From Polyangia bacterium (GTDB lineage: Bacteria; Myxococcota_A; Polyangia; Nannocystales; Nannocystaceae), in assembly GCA_030430565.1 (NCBI GenBank), contig JAUIKS010000025.1, forward strand, positions 109,448 through 173,447: a stretch of 64,000 nucleotides of DNA, written 5' to 3'. The first letter of the stretch is position 1. Each line of letters starts with the position of its first letter. A program made the translations under genes and the position numbers. Under the pieces are notes generated by a model. It did not search any database. It saw only the letters and a list, made by a program, of their open reading frames with translations, and was not told the DNA's origin. Shown here one piece after another: positions 33,243 to 41,145 of the stretch.

Positions 33243-34418
33243 CTAGAAGCGCCCGGTGAGCACGAGGCCGCGCGAGCGCCCGACGACCGACGGCGCGACC
33301 TGCCAGCTCACGCGATCGCGGCGGCGGCTCGGACCCTCGAACTCGCCGCGCCAGTGCGCGAGCGGGACGACCACCCCGACGGCCGCGCCGAGCAGCGAGC
33401 CGGCGATGACATCGCTCGTGTAGTGCTTGCCGGCGACCACGCGGAGCGCGGCGGTGGACGCCGCGGCGCCGACGCTCGCGATCCACGCGGCCGCGAGCGC
33501 GCCCGGGCGCCGCTTGGCGAGCTTGAAGGTGAGCAGCATCGAGCCGCCGACGGCGGCGGAGAAGGCGATCGAGGAGTGCCCGGAGGGGAACGACTTCATG
33601 CTGTCGGGCTCCCCCTGCTCCTCGATCAGCTCGGCGCGGATCTCTTCGTCCGCGATCGAGTCCGGGTCGACGTGGACCAGCGGGCGCGGACGATCGACCG
33701 CGTTCTTCAGGATCTCGGTGAGCAGCATGGTGACCGCCACGGTCTCCGCGTAGACGAGCACGTCGGTGCCGTAGCGGAGGCCGAACGGCTTGTCCTTGCG
33801 GAGCCCGGCCTCGACGCCGTGGTAGATCAGCGGCGCGGCGAGGCTCGTGTACATCAGGACATCCGACGCCAGCGCCGCGCCCGGGCGAAAGTGACCGACG
33901 GCCTTGTCGTCGGGTGACGTGAGCATGGGCATGCTGGGCGGCGCGTCCGTCGGCAGCTGCGGCGTGACCCAGTACTCGAGGATGGCGAACGTGCTGCCGG
34001 CGCCGAGCGTGATCCCGAGGTCGAGACCCCAGCGGACGCGCGCCGGGTGAGCGGGTCCCTCGGGGCGCGCGGCGAGCTTCTCTTCTGTGCTCGGCGTCAC
34101 CGGGGCGGGCGTCGCCTGGGGCGCGGGCGTCGCCTGGGGCGCGGTCGCGGGCGCCGTCGTTGTCGGGGTCGGGGTCGTTGTCGGGGTCGTTGTCGGGGTC
34201 GTCGGGGTCGACGTCGTTGTCGGGGTCGACGGGCTCGGCTCCGTCGGTTGTGGGCTGGCGGCGGCGGAGCTCGCCGCGGGCTCCGGCTGCGCTGCCGACG
34301 TCGGCGCCTGCGTGTGCGCGGCCGCGGCCGCGTCACCGGAGCGTGTGAGCAGCAGCAGCGAGACGAGGAGCGAGGGGATACCAAGGGACAGATTGCCGTG
34401 AACGCCCGAGCGCCGCAT
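33243..34418 (-). CDS. PAP2-type phosphatase with Thr/Pro-rich periplasmic linker
   Basis: A 391-residue protein: signal peptide or first helix (about 10-30), a long Pro/Thr/Ala low-complexity region (about 35-110) and a PAP2 acid phosphatase domain with the three motifs KNAVDRPRP (about 240), PSGHSS (about 280) and RVVAGKHYTSD (about 328), plus several hydrophobic helices. Members remove phosphate from lipids such as undecaprenyl pyrophosphate or phosphatidate. The low-complexity linker is encoded by repeated GTTGTCGGGGTC-like DNA (plus-strand view) and is likely to vary in length. Followed on the other side by the divergent gene at 34479. Confidence 0.9.
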   Translation of the reverse strand: MRRSGVHGNLSLGIPSLLVSLLLLTRSGDAAAAAHTQAPTSAAQPEPAASSAAASPQPTEPSPSTPTTTSTPTTPTTTPTTTPTPTTTAPATAPQATPAPQATPAPVTPSTEEKLAARPEGPAHPARVRWGLDLGITLGAGSTFAILEYWVTPQLPTDAPPSMPMLTSPDDKAVGHFRPGAALASDVLMYTSLAAPLIYHGVEAGLRKDKPFGLRYGTDVLVYAETVAVTMLLTEILKNAVDRPRPLVHVDPDSIADEEIRAELIEEQGEPDSMKSFPSGHSSIAFSAAVGGSMLLTFKLAKRRPGALAAAWIASVGAAASTAALRVVAGKHYTSDVIAGSLLGAAVGVVVPLAHWRGEFEGPSRRRDRVSWQVAPSVVGRSRGLVLTGRF

Positions 34419-34478
34419 GTAGAGCAGACTACCGCGAATCCCCGCCTCGCCGTGACGGCCGTTGTCCGGAGATCGAGG

Positions 34479-35588
34479 ATGCGGTACTCAAGGATCGTGA
34501 CGCTCGCAGGTGACATCTTCTCGTACGCCGCCTCGTACGCCGCCTCGTATGCCGCCCCGCGTGGTCGCCTCCGTCGAGCGTCGCTGCGCGCCTCCCTGCT
34601 CGTCGCCGCCTCGGCGCTCGCGTCGGCCTGCGGGGCGCCCCCGGCTGGCGCTGGCGCTGACGCGAAGGTGTCGGCGAGCGAGGCGGTCGACTCAGGCGCG
34701 GAGGCGAGCGCGGCGACAAAGGCGACGCCGAAGTCGCGACGGGTCGAGGCGCTCAAGCCAGGGCGCGCGCCGGAGGACCTCAACATCGACCCGCGGTTTC
34801 GAAAGCCCCACTGGGTGTTCGGGCGCACGTCGCTGATGTCCAAGAAGGGTCCGTACAACCACGTCCACGTCGCCCAGGGCAAGACGATCCGGACGCTCTC
34901 CTTCTACAAGGACAACCGCGCCGAGCTGCTCCAGACGGCGATCGACCTGCAGGAGCCCCACGCGCTGCGCCTGGACTACGCCTCGGCGATGTTCGCGAAC
35001 TTCCTGTTCAAGCCGGAGCAGGAGCGCGTGCTGATGGTCGGGCTCGGCGGCGGCTCGATGGTGCACTTCCTCCGCTACTACTACCCGAAGATCAAGATCG
35101 AGGTCGTCGAGATCGATCCGGTCGTGGTCGAGGCGACGCGCCTGTGGTTCGCGGTCGACAACGACGCCAACACCAAGATCCATGTCGACGACGGGATCAA
35201 GTTCATCCAGGGCACGAGCGAGCGCTGGGACACGATCTTTATGGACGCGTTCCTCAAGCCGACGGCCGAGGGCACCAACAGCTCCGGGATCCCGCAGCAC
35301 GCGATGGCGGTCGCGTTTCTGCGCACGCTCGGCGACCGCCTGACCGAGGGCGGCGTGCTCGTCTTTCACATGCACATGCGCGGGAAGTGGACCGAGGACT
35401 TCGCCGCGATCCGCGAGGCCTTCCCGCACACCCTCCGCGTCAAGCGCAGCGGGAGCGTCGTGATCTTCGCGTCGCGGACGCCCTTCCCCGATACGGCGGA
35501 GCTGGAGCGTCGCGCGGTCGCGCTCGACAACGAGAAGGGGTGGCCGCGGCCGATGGCGGAGCTGGTCCCCGACTTCCTGCGCGACTGA
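34479..35588 (+). CDS. spermidine-synthase-like (methyltransferase-fold) lipoprotein
   Basis: A 369-residue protein. The N-terminus contains a threefold SYAA repeat (residues about 15-26), then a signal sequence and lipobox (ALASAC, about Cys50), then a linker and a Rossmann-type polyamine-synthase fold: VLMVGLGGGSMVHFLRYYYP (nucleotide loop), VEIDPVVVEATRLWF, HVDDGIKFI and DTIFMDAFLKP. Family members transfer aminopropyl groups, but this copy is predicted to be exported and lipid-anchored, where the usual cofactor is absent, so a binding or repurposed role is possible. ATG 34479 with GGAGATCGAGG just upstream. Confidence 0.8.
   Translation: MRYSRIVTLAGDIFSYAASYAASYAAPRGRLRRASLRASLLVAASALASACGAPPAGAGADAKVSASEAVDSGAEASAATKATPKSRRVEALKPGRAPEDLNIDPRFRKPHWVFGRTSLMSKKGPYNHVHVAQGKTIRTLSFYKDNRAELLQTAIDLQEPHALRLDYASAMFANFLFKPEQERVLMVGLGGGSMVHFLRYYYPKIKIEVVEIDPVVVEATRLWFAVDNDANTKIHVDDGIKFIQGTSERWDTIFMDAFLKPTAEGTNSSGIPQHAMAVAFLRTLGDRLTEGGVLVFHMHMRGKWTEDFAAIREAFPHTLRVKRSGSVVIFASRTPFPDTAELERRAVALDNEKGWPRPMAELVPDFLRD
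34520..34556 (+). repeat. 12-bp tandem repeat (three copies) encoding SYAA
   Basis: tcgtacgccgcc, tcgtacgccgcc and tcgtatgccgcc lie in tandem within the signal-peptide region of the spermidine-synthase-like lipoprotein. Confidence 0.75.
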
Positions 35589-35608
35589 GCGCGCTCGCCC
35601 CGAGCGCG

Positions 35609-37045
35609 CTAGCCCTTGACCTCGATGCTGAGGACCTTGAGCGAGCTCGAGTCGTGCAGCGTGACGAGCGGGCTCCGGCTGTAGCGCACGGTGCCGGTCT
35701 TGACCTGCGACTTCGCGGGCGGCTTCTTGCCGGCCTGCTTCGCGTCGGCGTCGTCTTGCTCGAGCCCGTAGATCTTGTCGAGCCGCGCGCGGACGAGGGT
35801 CGCGATGCTGGGATCGACCGCGTACGAGATCCGCAGCTCGTAGTGGTTCACGCGCCCGCCGGCGAGGAACATGCGCACGAAGGCTTGGTCGCTGCAGCGA
35901 CCGTAGTCGGTCGCGTCGAGCGTCAGCTGGGCGGCCTCTCCCTCAAAGCTGAGCCGGTCTTTAAATTGCTCGCGCAGCTCGTCGGCGTTGGCCCCCAGCA
36001 GGGGGCGCCCGAGCGGGTGCTCCTCGGACTCGCGCGTGTCGAGCAGGTCCGCCAGCGGCCAGTAGGAGCACAGCACGAGCGTCAGCGCGTCGCCCTCGCG
36101 CTTGCCGGTCGCGCGGACTCGGTGCGCGGGCGCGAACCACATCAGCGAGTCGCCGCCGTCCTCGCGCTCGACGACCTGGCGCGAGGGGAAGACGCCGTCG
36201 ATCGCCGCGTTCACGTCGAGCGGCGTCTGCCCGGCGCCGACGGGGCCGAGCTGGATCGAGATCCCGCGCAGCAGGCCGGCTTCGTCCGCCTCGAGCTGGA
36301 CCGCCGTGCGCTCGGGGTTGTACTTCAGCGGCGGCAGGCTGAGCGCCGGCGCGTCAGCGCTCGCGGTCCACGACGGGAAGCGTCGGGCGACGCTCGTGAG
36401 CGGCTGACCGAGCACGCGCGCCGGGCTCCAGCTCGAGTCGGCGCCGCCCTTCGGCGCGACGAGCTCGCCGACGCCGAGGAACGGCTCAAAGCGCAGGCGC
36501 GCCCCGCCCTCCGCGATCGCCGTGACCCGCAGGTGACGACGCTCGTCGAACCAGAAGTCGACGCCGGGGACGCCGGCGGCTTGCGTCGGGGCCCCCCAGG
36601 CCTTGGTCGCGAGGGCGCGCGCGTCGTGGCCCTCGGGCGCGAGCAGCTCGACCCGGTCGAGGTAGCCGGGCGCCGCGCCGCTGAAGCGAGCGCGCGCGCG
36701 GCAGCCGAACTCGGTGAGCTCGCCGGTGACGATCGTCGCGCCGCCCTCCTTCGTCTGCACGCCGCCCGTGAACAAGGTCGGCGCCGCCGCTCGGGCCGCC
36801 GCGAGGTCGGAGCCGAACTGCAGCGAGGCGAGCGGCGCGGGCAGGCCCGGCGACTTGCCGGCGACCAGCTCGTCGAAGCGGGCCGCCGGGTCGGCGGGCG
36901 TCTCCGGCTTCGAGTCGCACGCGGGCGTGAGCGCGAGCGTGAGCAGCAGCGCGAGCGCGACACGCGGCCGGGGCCGCGCGAACTCGCTCGCTCGTGGACG
37001 CGCGTGCGCGTGGAGATCGTGGAGATCGTTGTTCGTCGTGCCCAT
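35609..37045 (-). CDS. lipoprotein of unknown function
   Basis: A 478-residue protein with an N-terminal hydrophobic segment and lipobox (LALTPAC, about Cys43) preceded by an unusually long polar stretch, so the true start may be later. The mature protein has no recognised domain; it alternates beta-like stretches (LRVTAIAEGGARLRFEPF, AVQLEADEAGLLRGISIQL) and closes with Lys-rich KPPAKSQVKTGTVRYS. It is convergent with the spermidine-synthase-like gene and divergent from the dehydrogenase at 37123. Confidence 0.75.
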   Translation of the reverse strand: MGTTNNDLHDLHAHARPRASEFARPRPRVALALLLTLALTPACDSKPETPADPAARFDELVAGKSPGLPAPLASLQFGSDLAAARAAAPTLFTGGVQTKEGGATIVTGELTEFGCRARARFSGAAPGYLDRVELLAPEGHDARALATKAWGAPTQAAGVPGVDFWFDERRHLRVTAIAEGGARLRFEPFLGVGELVAPKGGADSSWSPARVLGQPLTSVARRFPSWTASADAPALSLPPLKYNPERTAVQLEADEAGLLRGISIQLGPVGAGQTPLDVNAAIDGVFPSRQVVEREDGGDSLMWFAPAHRVRATGKREGDALTLVLCSYWPLADLLDTRESEEHPLGRPLLGANADELREQFKDRLSFEGEAAQLTLDATDYGRCSDQAFVRMFLAGGRVNHYELRISYAVDPSIATLVRARLDKIYGLEQDDADAKQAGKKPPAKSQVKTGTVRYSRSPLVTLHDSSSLKVLSIEVKG

Positions 37046-37122
37046 GCGGCGCCCGAAGTGTAACGCGGGGCGGGCGGTTGTCTTCGCTCTTCCGTGATCA
37101 GAGACTCGGGCCCGGAGTGACC

Positions 37123-37818
37123 ATGAAGCACGCGTTGATCACGGGGGCCAATCGAGGGATCGGTCTCGAATTCTGCAGACAGCTCGCCGCGCGCGGCGTC
37201 CGGGTGTTCGCTACCTGTCGCACGAGCTCGCGCGAGCTCGACGCGCTGGCGTCATCGAGCGGCGGTGCGGTGCGCGTGATCGCGGACCTCGACGTGGCGA
37301 GCGACGCGGCCGTCGAGCGCCTCGCGCGGGATGAGCCCGCGCTCGCGGGCGTGCGGCTGGATCTCCTCATCAACAACGCGGGCGTGCTCCGGCGCGAGTC
37401 GCTGGATGATCTCGATTTCGAGCGCATCCGCCTGCAGTTCGAGATCAACTCGCTCGGGCCGCTGCGCGTGACCGCGGCGCTCGTGCGCGAGCAAAAGCTC
37501 GGGCGCGGTTCGAAGGTGGCGATCATCACCAGCCGCATGGGCTCGATCGCTGACAACACCTCGGGATCACGGTACGGCTACCGCATGTCGAAGGCGGCCG
37601 TGAACATGGCGGGGGCGACGCTGGCCCGGGATCTCGAGTCGCGCGGAATCGCGGTCGCGCTGCTGCACCCCGGCTGGGTGCGCACGGACATGACCAAGCA
37701 GCGCGGGCTCGTCGATGTCGACGAGTCGGTCGCCGGTCTGCTCGCGCGGATCGACGAGCTGACCGTCAGCCGCACCGGCGGCTTCTGGCACAGCAACGGC
37801 GAGCGCCTGCCCTGGTAG
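37123..37818 (+). CDS. short-chain dehydrogenase/reductase
   Basis: A 231-residue classical SDR: cofactor loop TGANRGIGLEF near the N-terminus, NNAG, and the catalytic Ser..Tyr-x3-Lys (TSRMGS..YGYRMSKAA). The acidic residue normally selecting NAD(H) after strand 2 is not obvious (ATCRTSS), which fits NADP(H) preference. The C-terminal FWHSNGERLPW resembles carbonyl-reductase-like SDRs that act on small carbonyl compounds. ATG 37123 with GGAGTGA upstream; the longer frame overlaps the preceding gene's promoter and is rejected. Confidence 0.93.
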   Translation: MKHALITGANRGIGLEFCRQLAARGVRVFATCRTSSRELDALASSSGGAVRVIADLDVASDAAVERLARDEPALAGVRLDLLINNAGVLRRESLDDLDFERIRLQFEINSLGPLRVTAALVREQKLGRGSKVAIITSRMGSIADNTSGSRYGYRMSKAAVNMAGATLARDLESRGIAVALLHPGWVRTDMTKQRGLVDVDESVAGLLARIDELTVSRTGGFWHSNGERLPW

Positions 37819-38071
37819 AGCGCGCGTGCAAAACCTGCGTGAGCGCCGGCGTCGAGCGCAAGCGCGCCTGAACCTTGAAACATATCGGTGTGCCGTGGCG
37901 CGCGCGAGCTCGAAGGTCGTTGTGTAGGCAACAATCGCGTCTGAGGTCCCGTCTTCGTCGCTCGCCCGCGCGTTCGCTCGTCGCGGCCCAGCCGACCCTT
38001 TTCGAGCATGCGCGGGGGTGGACTCCGCGCTTGACGAAGCCTCCACGCGAGAGGGATTCTGGGGCCGTACG

Positions 38072-39817
38072 ATGTCAATACGAAAGCCTATCGACGTCTC
38101 CTCCTCTTGGTTCTCTCGTCGGTCTGCTCGTCCGCGGATCGCACGCTCCGCAGTCGCCGCGTTCGCGGTCGTGTTCGCGTACGCGCCGCTCGCCTGCCAG
38201 ACGAAGTCGGCGACCACGGGCGGCAACACCAGCGCCGGCCCCTCCGGTCCCGGCGGCGCCGAGGCCGTGGCGCCGACCGTCGATCTGCAGGCCTGTCAGA
38301 GCGCGCCGCCTGTACAGCCGGTCATGGTGATCGACGGACCGATCGCGGCGGGCGCCGTCACCCAGATCGGGCAGGCCGTCGATCCTGTCCACGGCACCCA
38401 GTACCAGGGCGTCGTCTGCGTCGACGTCGATCGCAGCGCGCCGCAGGAGGTCGGCCGCGACTTCTCGATGTCGGTCTCGCTCGCGCGCGACGGGAACGAG
38501 CTGGCGAAGGCCGTCGGGGTGAGCCCCGAGGCGGTGTTCAACATCGGGCTGTGGCGCGATCACCCGGCCTCGACCTTCCTGCGCGACGCGCCGATCGAGA
38601 GCGAGGGTCTCTACGCGGTCCTGCGCTCGACGGTCCGCATCCGCGAGCAAGGGGGGCCGCGCGCGCTCAAGCTCAAGGACTTCGCGCGCCGCCTCATCAA
38701 CGAGGGCGGGTGGAGCAAGTTCATCCGCCGCTGCGGCAGCATGTTCGTCTCGCGGATCGAGCGAGGCGGCGACTTCACCATCGTCGTCAATTTCACCAGC
38801 ACCAACGCGAAGGACCGCGCCGCGATCCAGAAAGCGCTCGGCGGCGCGACGCCGGGCGCCGTGGGGGTCGACGAGGAGCGGGTGAAGCGGCTCACCGAGT
38901 TGGTCGAGAAGTACGAGGCCGAGGTCACCGTGATCCGCCAGGGCGGCGCCGGGAACACCGCGGCGTTGTCGTTCCCGAGCCTCGTCAACCTCGCGCGCGA
39001 CCTCCCGAAGGCGGTCGAGCGCGCGCCCCGGGTCACCGGCTTCGAGGCCAGCGCGTACCAGACCGTCGAGAGCTTCCCGTCGCAGGTGCTCGATCGCTAC
39101 AACAGCGCCGACGCGACCCTCGTGCAGCTCGGCACGCTCTACAACAGCGCGCGCGCTGAGTGGAACACGCTCGGCTCGTACATGCGCCTGCTCAGCTCGA
39201 GCGGCGAGGGCTGGGGCAAGTACGAGGACGAGGAGGTCGAGGCGGAGTGTCGCGAGGTCGCGGGCGAGTTCAAGGACACGCGCGACCAGTACACCAATCA
39301 GATCAACACCATCGAGCGGGCGGCGCGGGTCTGCATCAACGATCGTCCCGAGAACGCCTGCTATCACAACGAGCTGTGCTCCGTGCCCAACGCGCAGCTG
39401 CCCCTGCGCCCCGAGATCCCCGCGAGCTGTCAGCGTTCGTGCGAGGCCTCGCTCAATGACCTGTTCGGCCCCCAGGGCGTCGGCTCCGAGAAGCTGAGCA
39501 AGCGCGTCGAGTGCAACGGCCTGATCCCCGGGCGCAAGTACGTCGTCAAGCTCAAGGGCCGGGCGGGGGTCCTCAAGAGCTGCAACGACTCCAGCGGGCG
39601 CGAGCAGCCGATCAACCTCTACGGCGGCTTCGCGGATAACCCCGAGACCTTCCGCAACGGGGGCGCGGCGCTCGGCATCAACCCGAAGTCGCGCAAGCTC
39701 ATCGTGCCCAGCGACGGCACGCTCTCGGTGCCGCTCTCGTTCGAGAACGAGAACGGCGACAAGGGCTGCGTCTACAGCCTCTCAGGCGACGTGACCATCG
39801 AGCCGGCGAAGCGCTAG
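38072..39817 (+). CDS. MACPF (perforin)-like lipoprotein
   Basis: A 581-residue lipoprotein (lipobox APLAC, about Cys41). Near residue 221, CGSMFVSRIERGG matches the membrane-attack-complex/perforin signature G-[ST]-H-[FY]-x6-G-G with Met for His. It is flanked by a helix (GGWSKFIRR) and a strand (FTIVVNFTS), as in that fold, and a later YEAEVTVIRQGG strand fits too. A Cys-rich C-terminal part (ACYHNELC, CQRSCEA, KSCNDSS, KGCVYS) probably forms a separate beta domain. Members make pores in membranes; here the target could be prey or competitor cells, but no partner is adjacent. A perfect hairpin follows. Family assignment rests on this motif. Confidence 0.65.
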   Translation: MSIRKPIDVSSSWFSRRSARPRIARSAVAAFAVVFAYAPLACQTKSATTGGNTSAGPSGPGGAEAVAPTVDLQACQSAPPVQPVMVIDGPIAAGAVTQIGQAVDPVHGTQYQGVVCVDVDRSAPQEVGRDFSMSVSLARDGNELAKAVGVSPEAVFNIGLWRDHPASTFLRDAPIESEGLYAVLRSTVRIREQGGPRALKLKDFARRLINEGGWSKFIRRCGSMFVSRIERGGDFTIVVNFTSTNAKDRAAIQKALGGATPGAVGVDEERVKRLTELVEKYEAEVTVIRQGGAGNTAALSFPSLVNLARDLPKAVERAPRVTGFEASAYQTVESFPSQVLDRYNSADATLVQLGTLYNSARAEWNTLGSYMRLLSSSGEGWGKYEDEEVEAECREVAGEFKDTRDQYTNQINTIERAARVCINDRPENACYHNELCSVPNAQLPLRPEIPASCQRSCEASLNDLFGPQGVGSEKLSKRVECNGLIPGRKYVVKLKGRAGVLKSCNDSSGREQPINLYGGFADNPETFRNGGAALGINPKSRKLIVPSDGTLSVPLSFENENGDKGCVYSLSGDVTIEPAKR

Positions 39818-39906
39818 GCGCGGCGCGTGCCTGAGTAATCCCGGCGCCAGGTGCCGCCAGGAGCGTCGCTCTCGCGCGCGGCGTCGCGCGTGCAGCAACC
39901 AAGACC

Positions 39907-39939
39907 AAGACCCTCGCGACGCGCCGTCGCGAGGGTCTT
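39907..39939. terminator. perfect 15-bp hairpin between convergent genes
   Basis: AAGACCCTCGCGACG (39907-39921) and its exact complement (39925-39939) with a 3-base loop, 25 bp before the stop of the convergent gene at 39964 and 89 bp after the MACPF-like gene. No long T run on either side. Best explained as a bidirectional terminator. Confidence 0.75.
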
Positions 39940-39963
39940 GCCGTCGGCGTTCGAAGCGCCCCG

Positions 39964-40839
39964 TCAGTCGTTGATGCCGGCCAGCGGATCGTCGGTGTTG
40001 ACGATCTCGTGCTTGCCGGGCTTCTTGCCCGCGCGGCGTGACGAATTGGAGCCGCCGCCGGAGCGCGTCGCGCTCGAGCCACCGCCGGAGCGCGCGCGCT
40101 CGCGGATCATCGTGCCCGAGCTGCTGTCCACGTCGGCGCCCTTGGCCGCCTTCGGCCCTTGAGTGTCCGGAGGGACAGGCATCGCGCTGATCACCTTGGG
40201 CGGCCCCGCGGGCTTCTCCGCGGCGGGCTCGGCCTTCTGCTGCTGCTGGTAGAAGTAGTATCCGCCGGCGCCGCCGCCGGCGAGCAGCAGGGCGAGCAGC
40301 AGCGGCACGATCGGGCTGCGCGGCTTGTAGTCGTCGATGACCGGGTCGTAGCTGGTCGGCGCGGCCGTCATCGGCGCGCTCATGGGGGGCGCGCTCGTGG
40401 GGCTCTGCGGAGGCGGCGAGAAGGGGTTCGCCGCCGGGGGCGGGGCGTTGCCAAACGGTGAGCTGGGCGCGGCCTGAGCAGCGCGGACCGGAGCGGCCTG
40501 AACAGCGGCCTGGACCAAAGCGGCCCGGACCGGAGCGGCGGCCTGGATGGGAGCAGGCGCAGGCTCGGCCGGCGGTTCGACGGCCGCGCTCGCCGTCTCG
40601 GTCCCCGGCGCGTTGGCGGTCTCATCGTCCCCGCTGTCCGCGTTCGCGGCGGCCTCAAGCGCGGTGTAGAGGTCGGAGATCTCGGCCTCGAGCGGCGTCA
40701 ACGCGGATTGGTGTTGGCGCAGGAGCTCCGGGTCATCGGTCTCCTCCAAGGCCCGCTCCAGCCCCTCGCGCTGGGCCTCCAACGCGTCGAGACGGGCGAT
40801 CGACTCCTGAATCCATTCATCCGAGTACGTGGCGGTCAT
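39964..40839 (-). CDS. coiled-coil, Pro/Ala-rich single-pass membrane protein
   Basis: A 291-residue protein. The first 65 residues form a predicted coiled coil (LDALEAQREGLERALEE), followed by a low-complexity Pro/Ala/Gln region (about 75-165), one membrane helix (about 176-195, IVPLLLALLLAGGGAGGYYF) and a Ser/Gly/Arg-rich tail. N-in orientation is likely from the basic residues before the helix. No enzymatic domain. The Ala/Val/Arg part carries imperfect short repeats (APVRAALVQAAVQAAPVRAAQ pattern). Function unknown. Confidence 0.75.
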   Translation of the reverse strand: MTATYSDEWIQESIARLDALEAQREGLERALEETDDPELLRQHQSALTPLEAEISDLYTALEAAANADSGDDETANAPGTETASAAVEPPAEPAPAPIQAAAPVRAALVQAAVQAAPVRAAQAAPSSPFGNAPPPAANPFSPPPQSPTSAPPMSAPMTAAPTSYDPVIDDYKPRSPIVPLLLALLLAGGGAGGYYFYQQQQKAEPAAEKPAGPPKVISAMPVPPDTQGPKAAKGADVDSSSGTMIRERARSGGGSSATRSGGGSNSSRRAGKKPGKHEIVNTDDPLAGIND

Positions 40840-41145
40840 CGTCGTGTCAGTTCTCCCTATGTGCGCTCGTCAAGACGGTGTAGCAGCACAGTTTGCGCTG
40901 CATGATACACGTGGTTCATCGCCTGACATGGTCCAAACCCGGGACCAAACGCGAATTAGCAGATCTCTCGCCGGCGCTAACGTCGATTCTTTGCAGGTTC
41001 AAGCGGGAATGTTGGTCTTACAAGTTGTTTTGTGTGAAAAGTCTCAGGTGTGTAGCGAGCCCGAGGTACCCCGGCGAGTTGTCGTAACAACAACGATCCA
41101 TCCAAGCAGCGGGGCGCACGAAGGGCGCCTGAGGAGGTCGAGATC
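40840..41145. other. A/T-richer divergent intergenic region
   Basis: About 300 bp between the coiled-coil gene (minus) and the DUF885 gene (plus), noticeably richer in A/T than its neighbours. It ends in the ribosome binding site GGAGGT (41132-41137). Two divergent promoters are expected; no gene seen. Confidence 0.45.
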
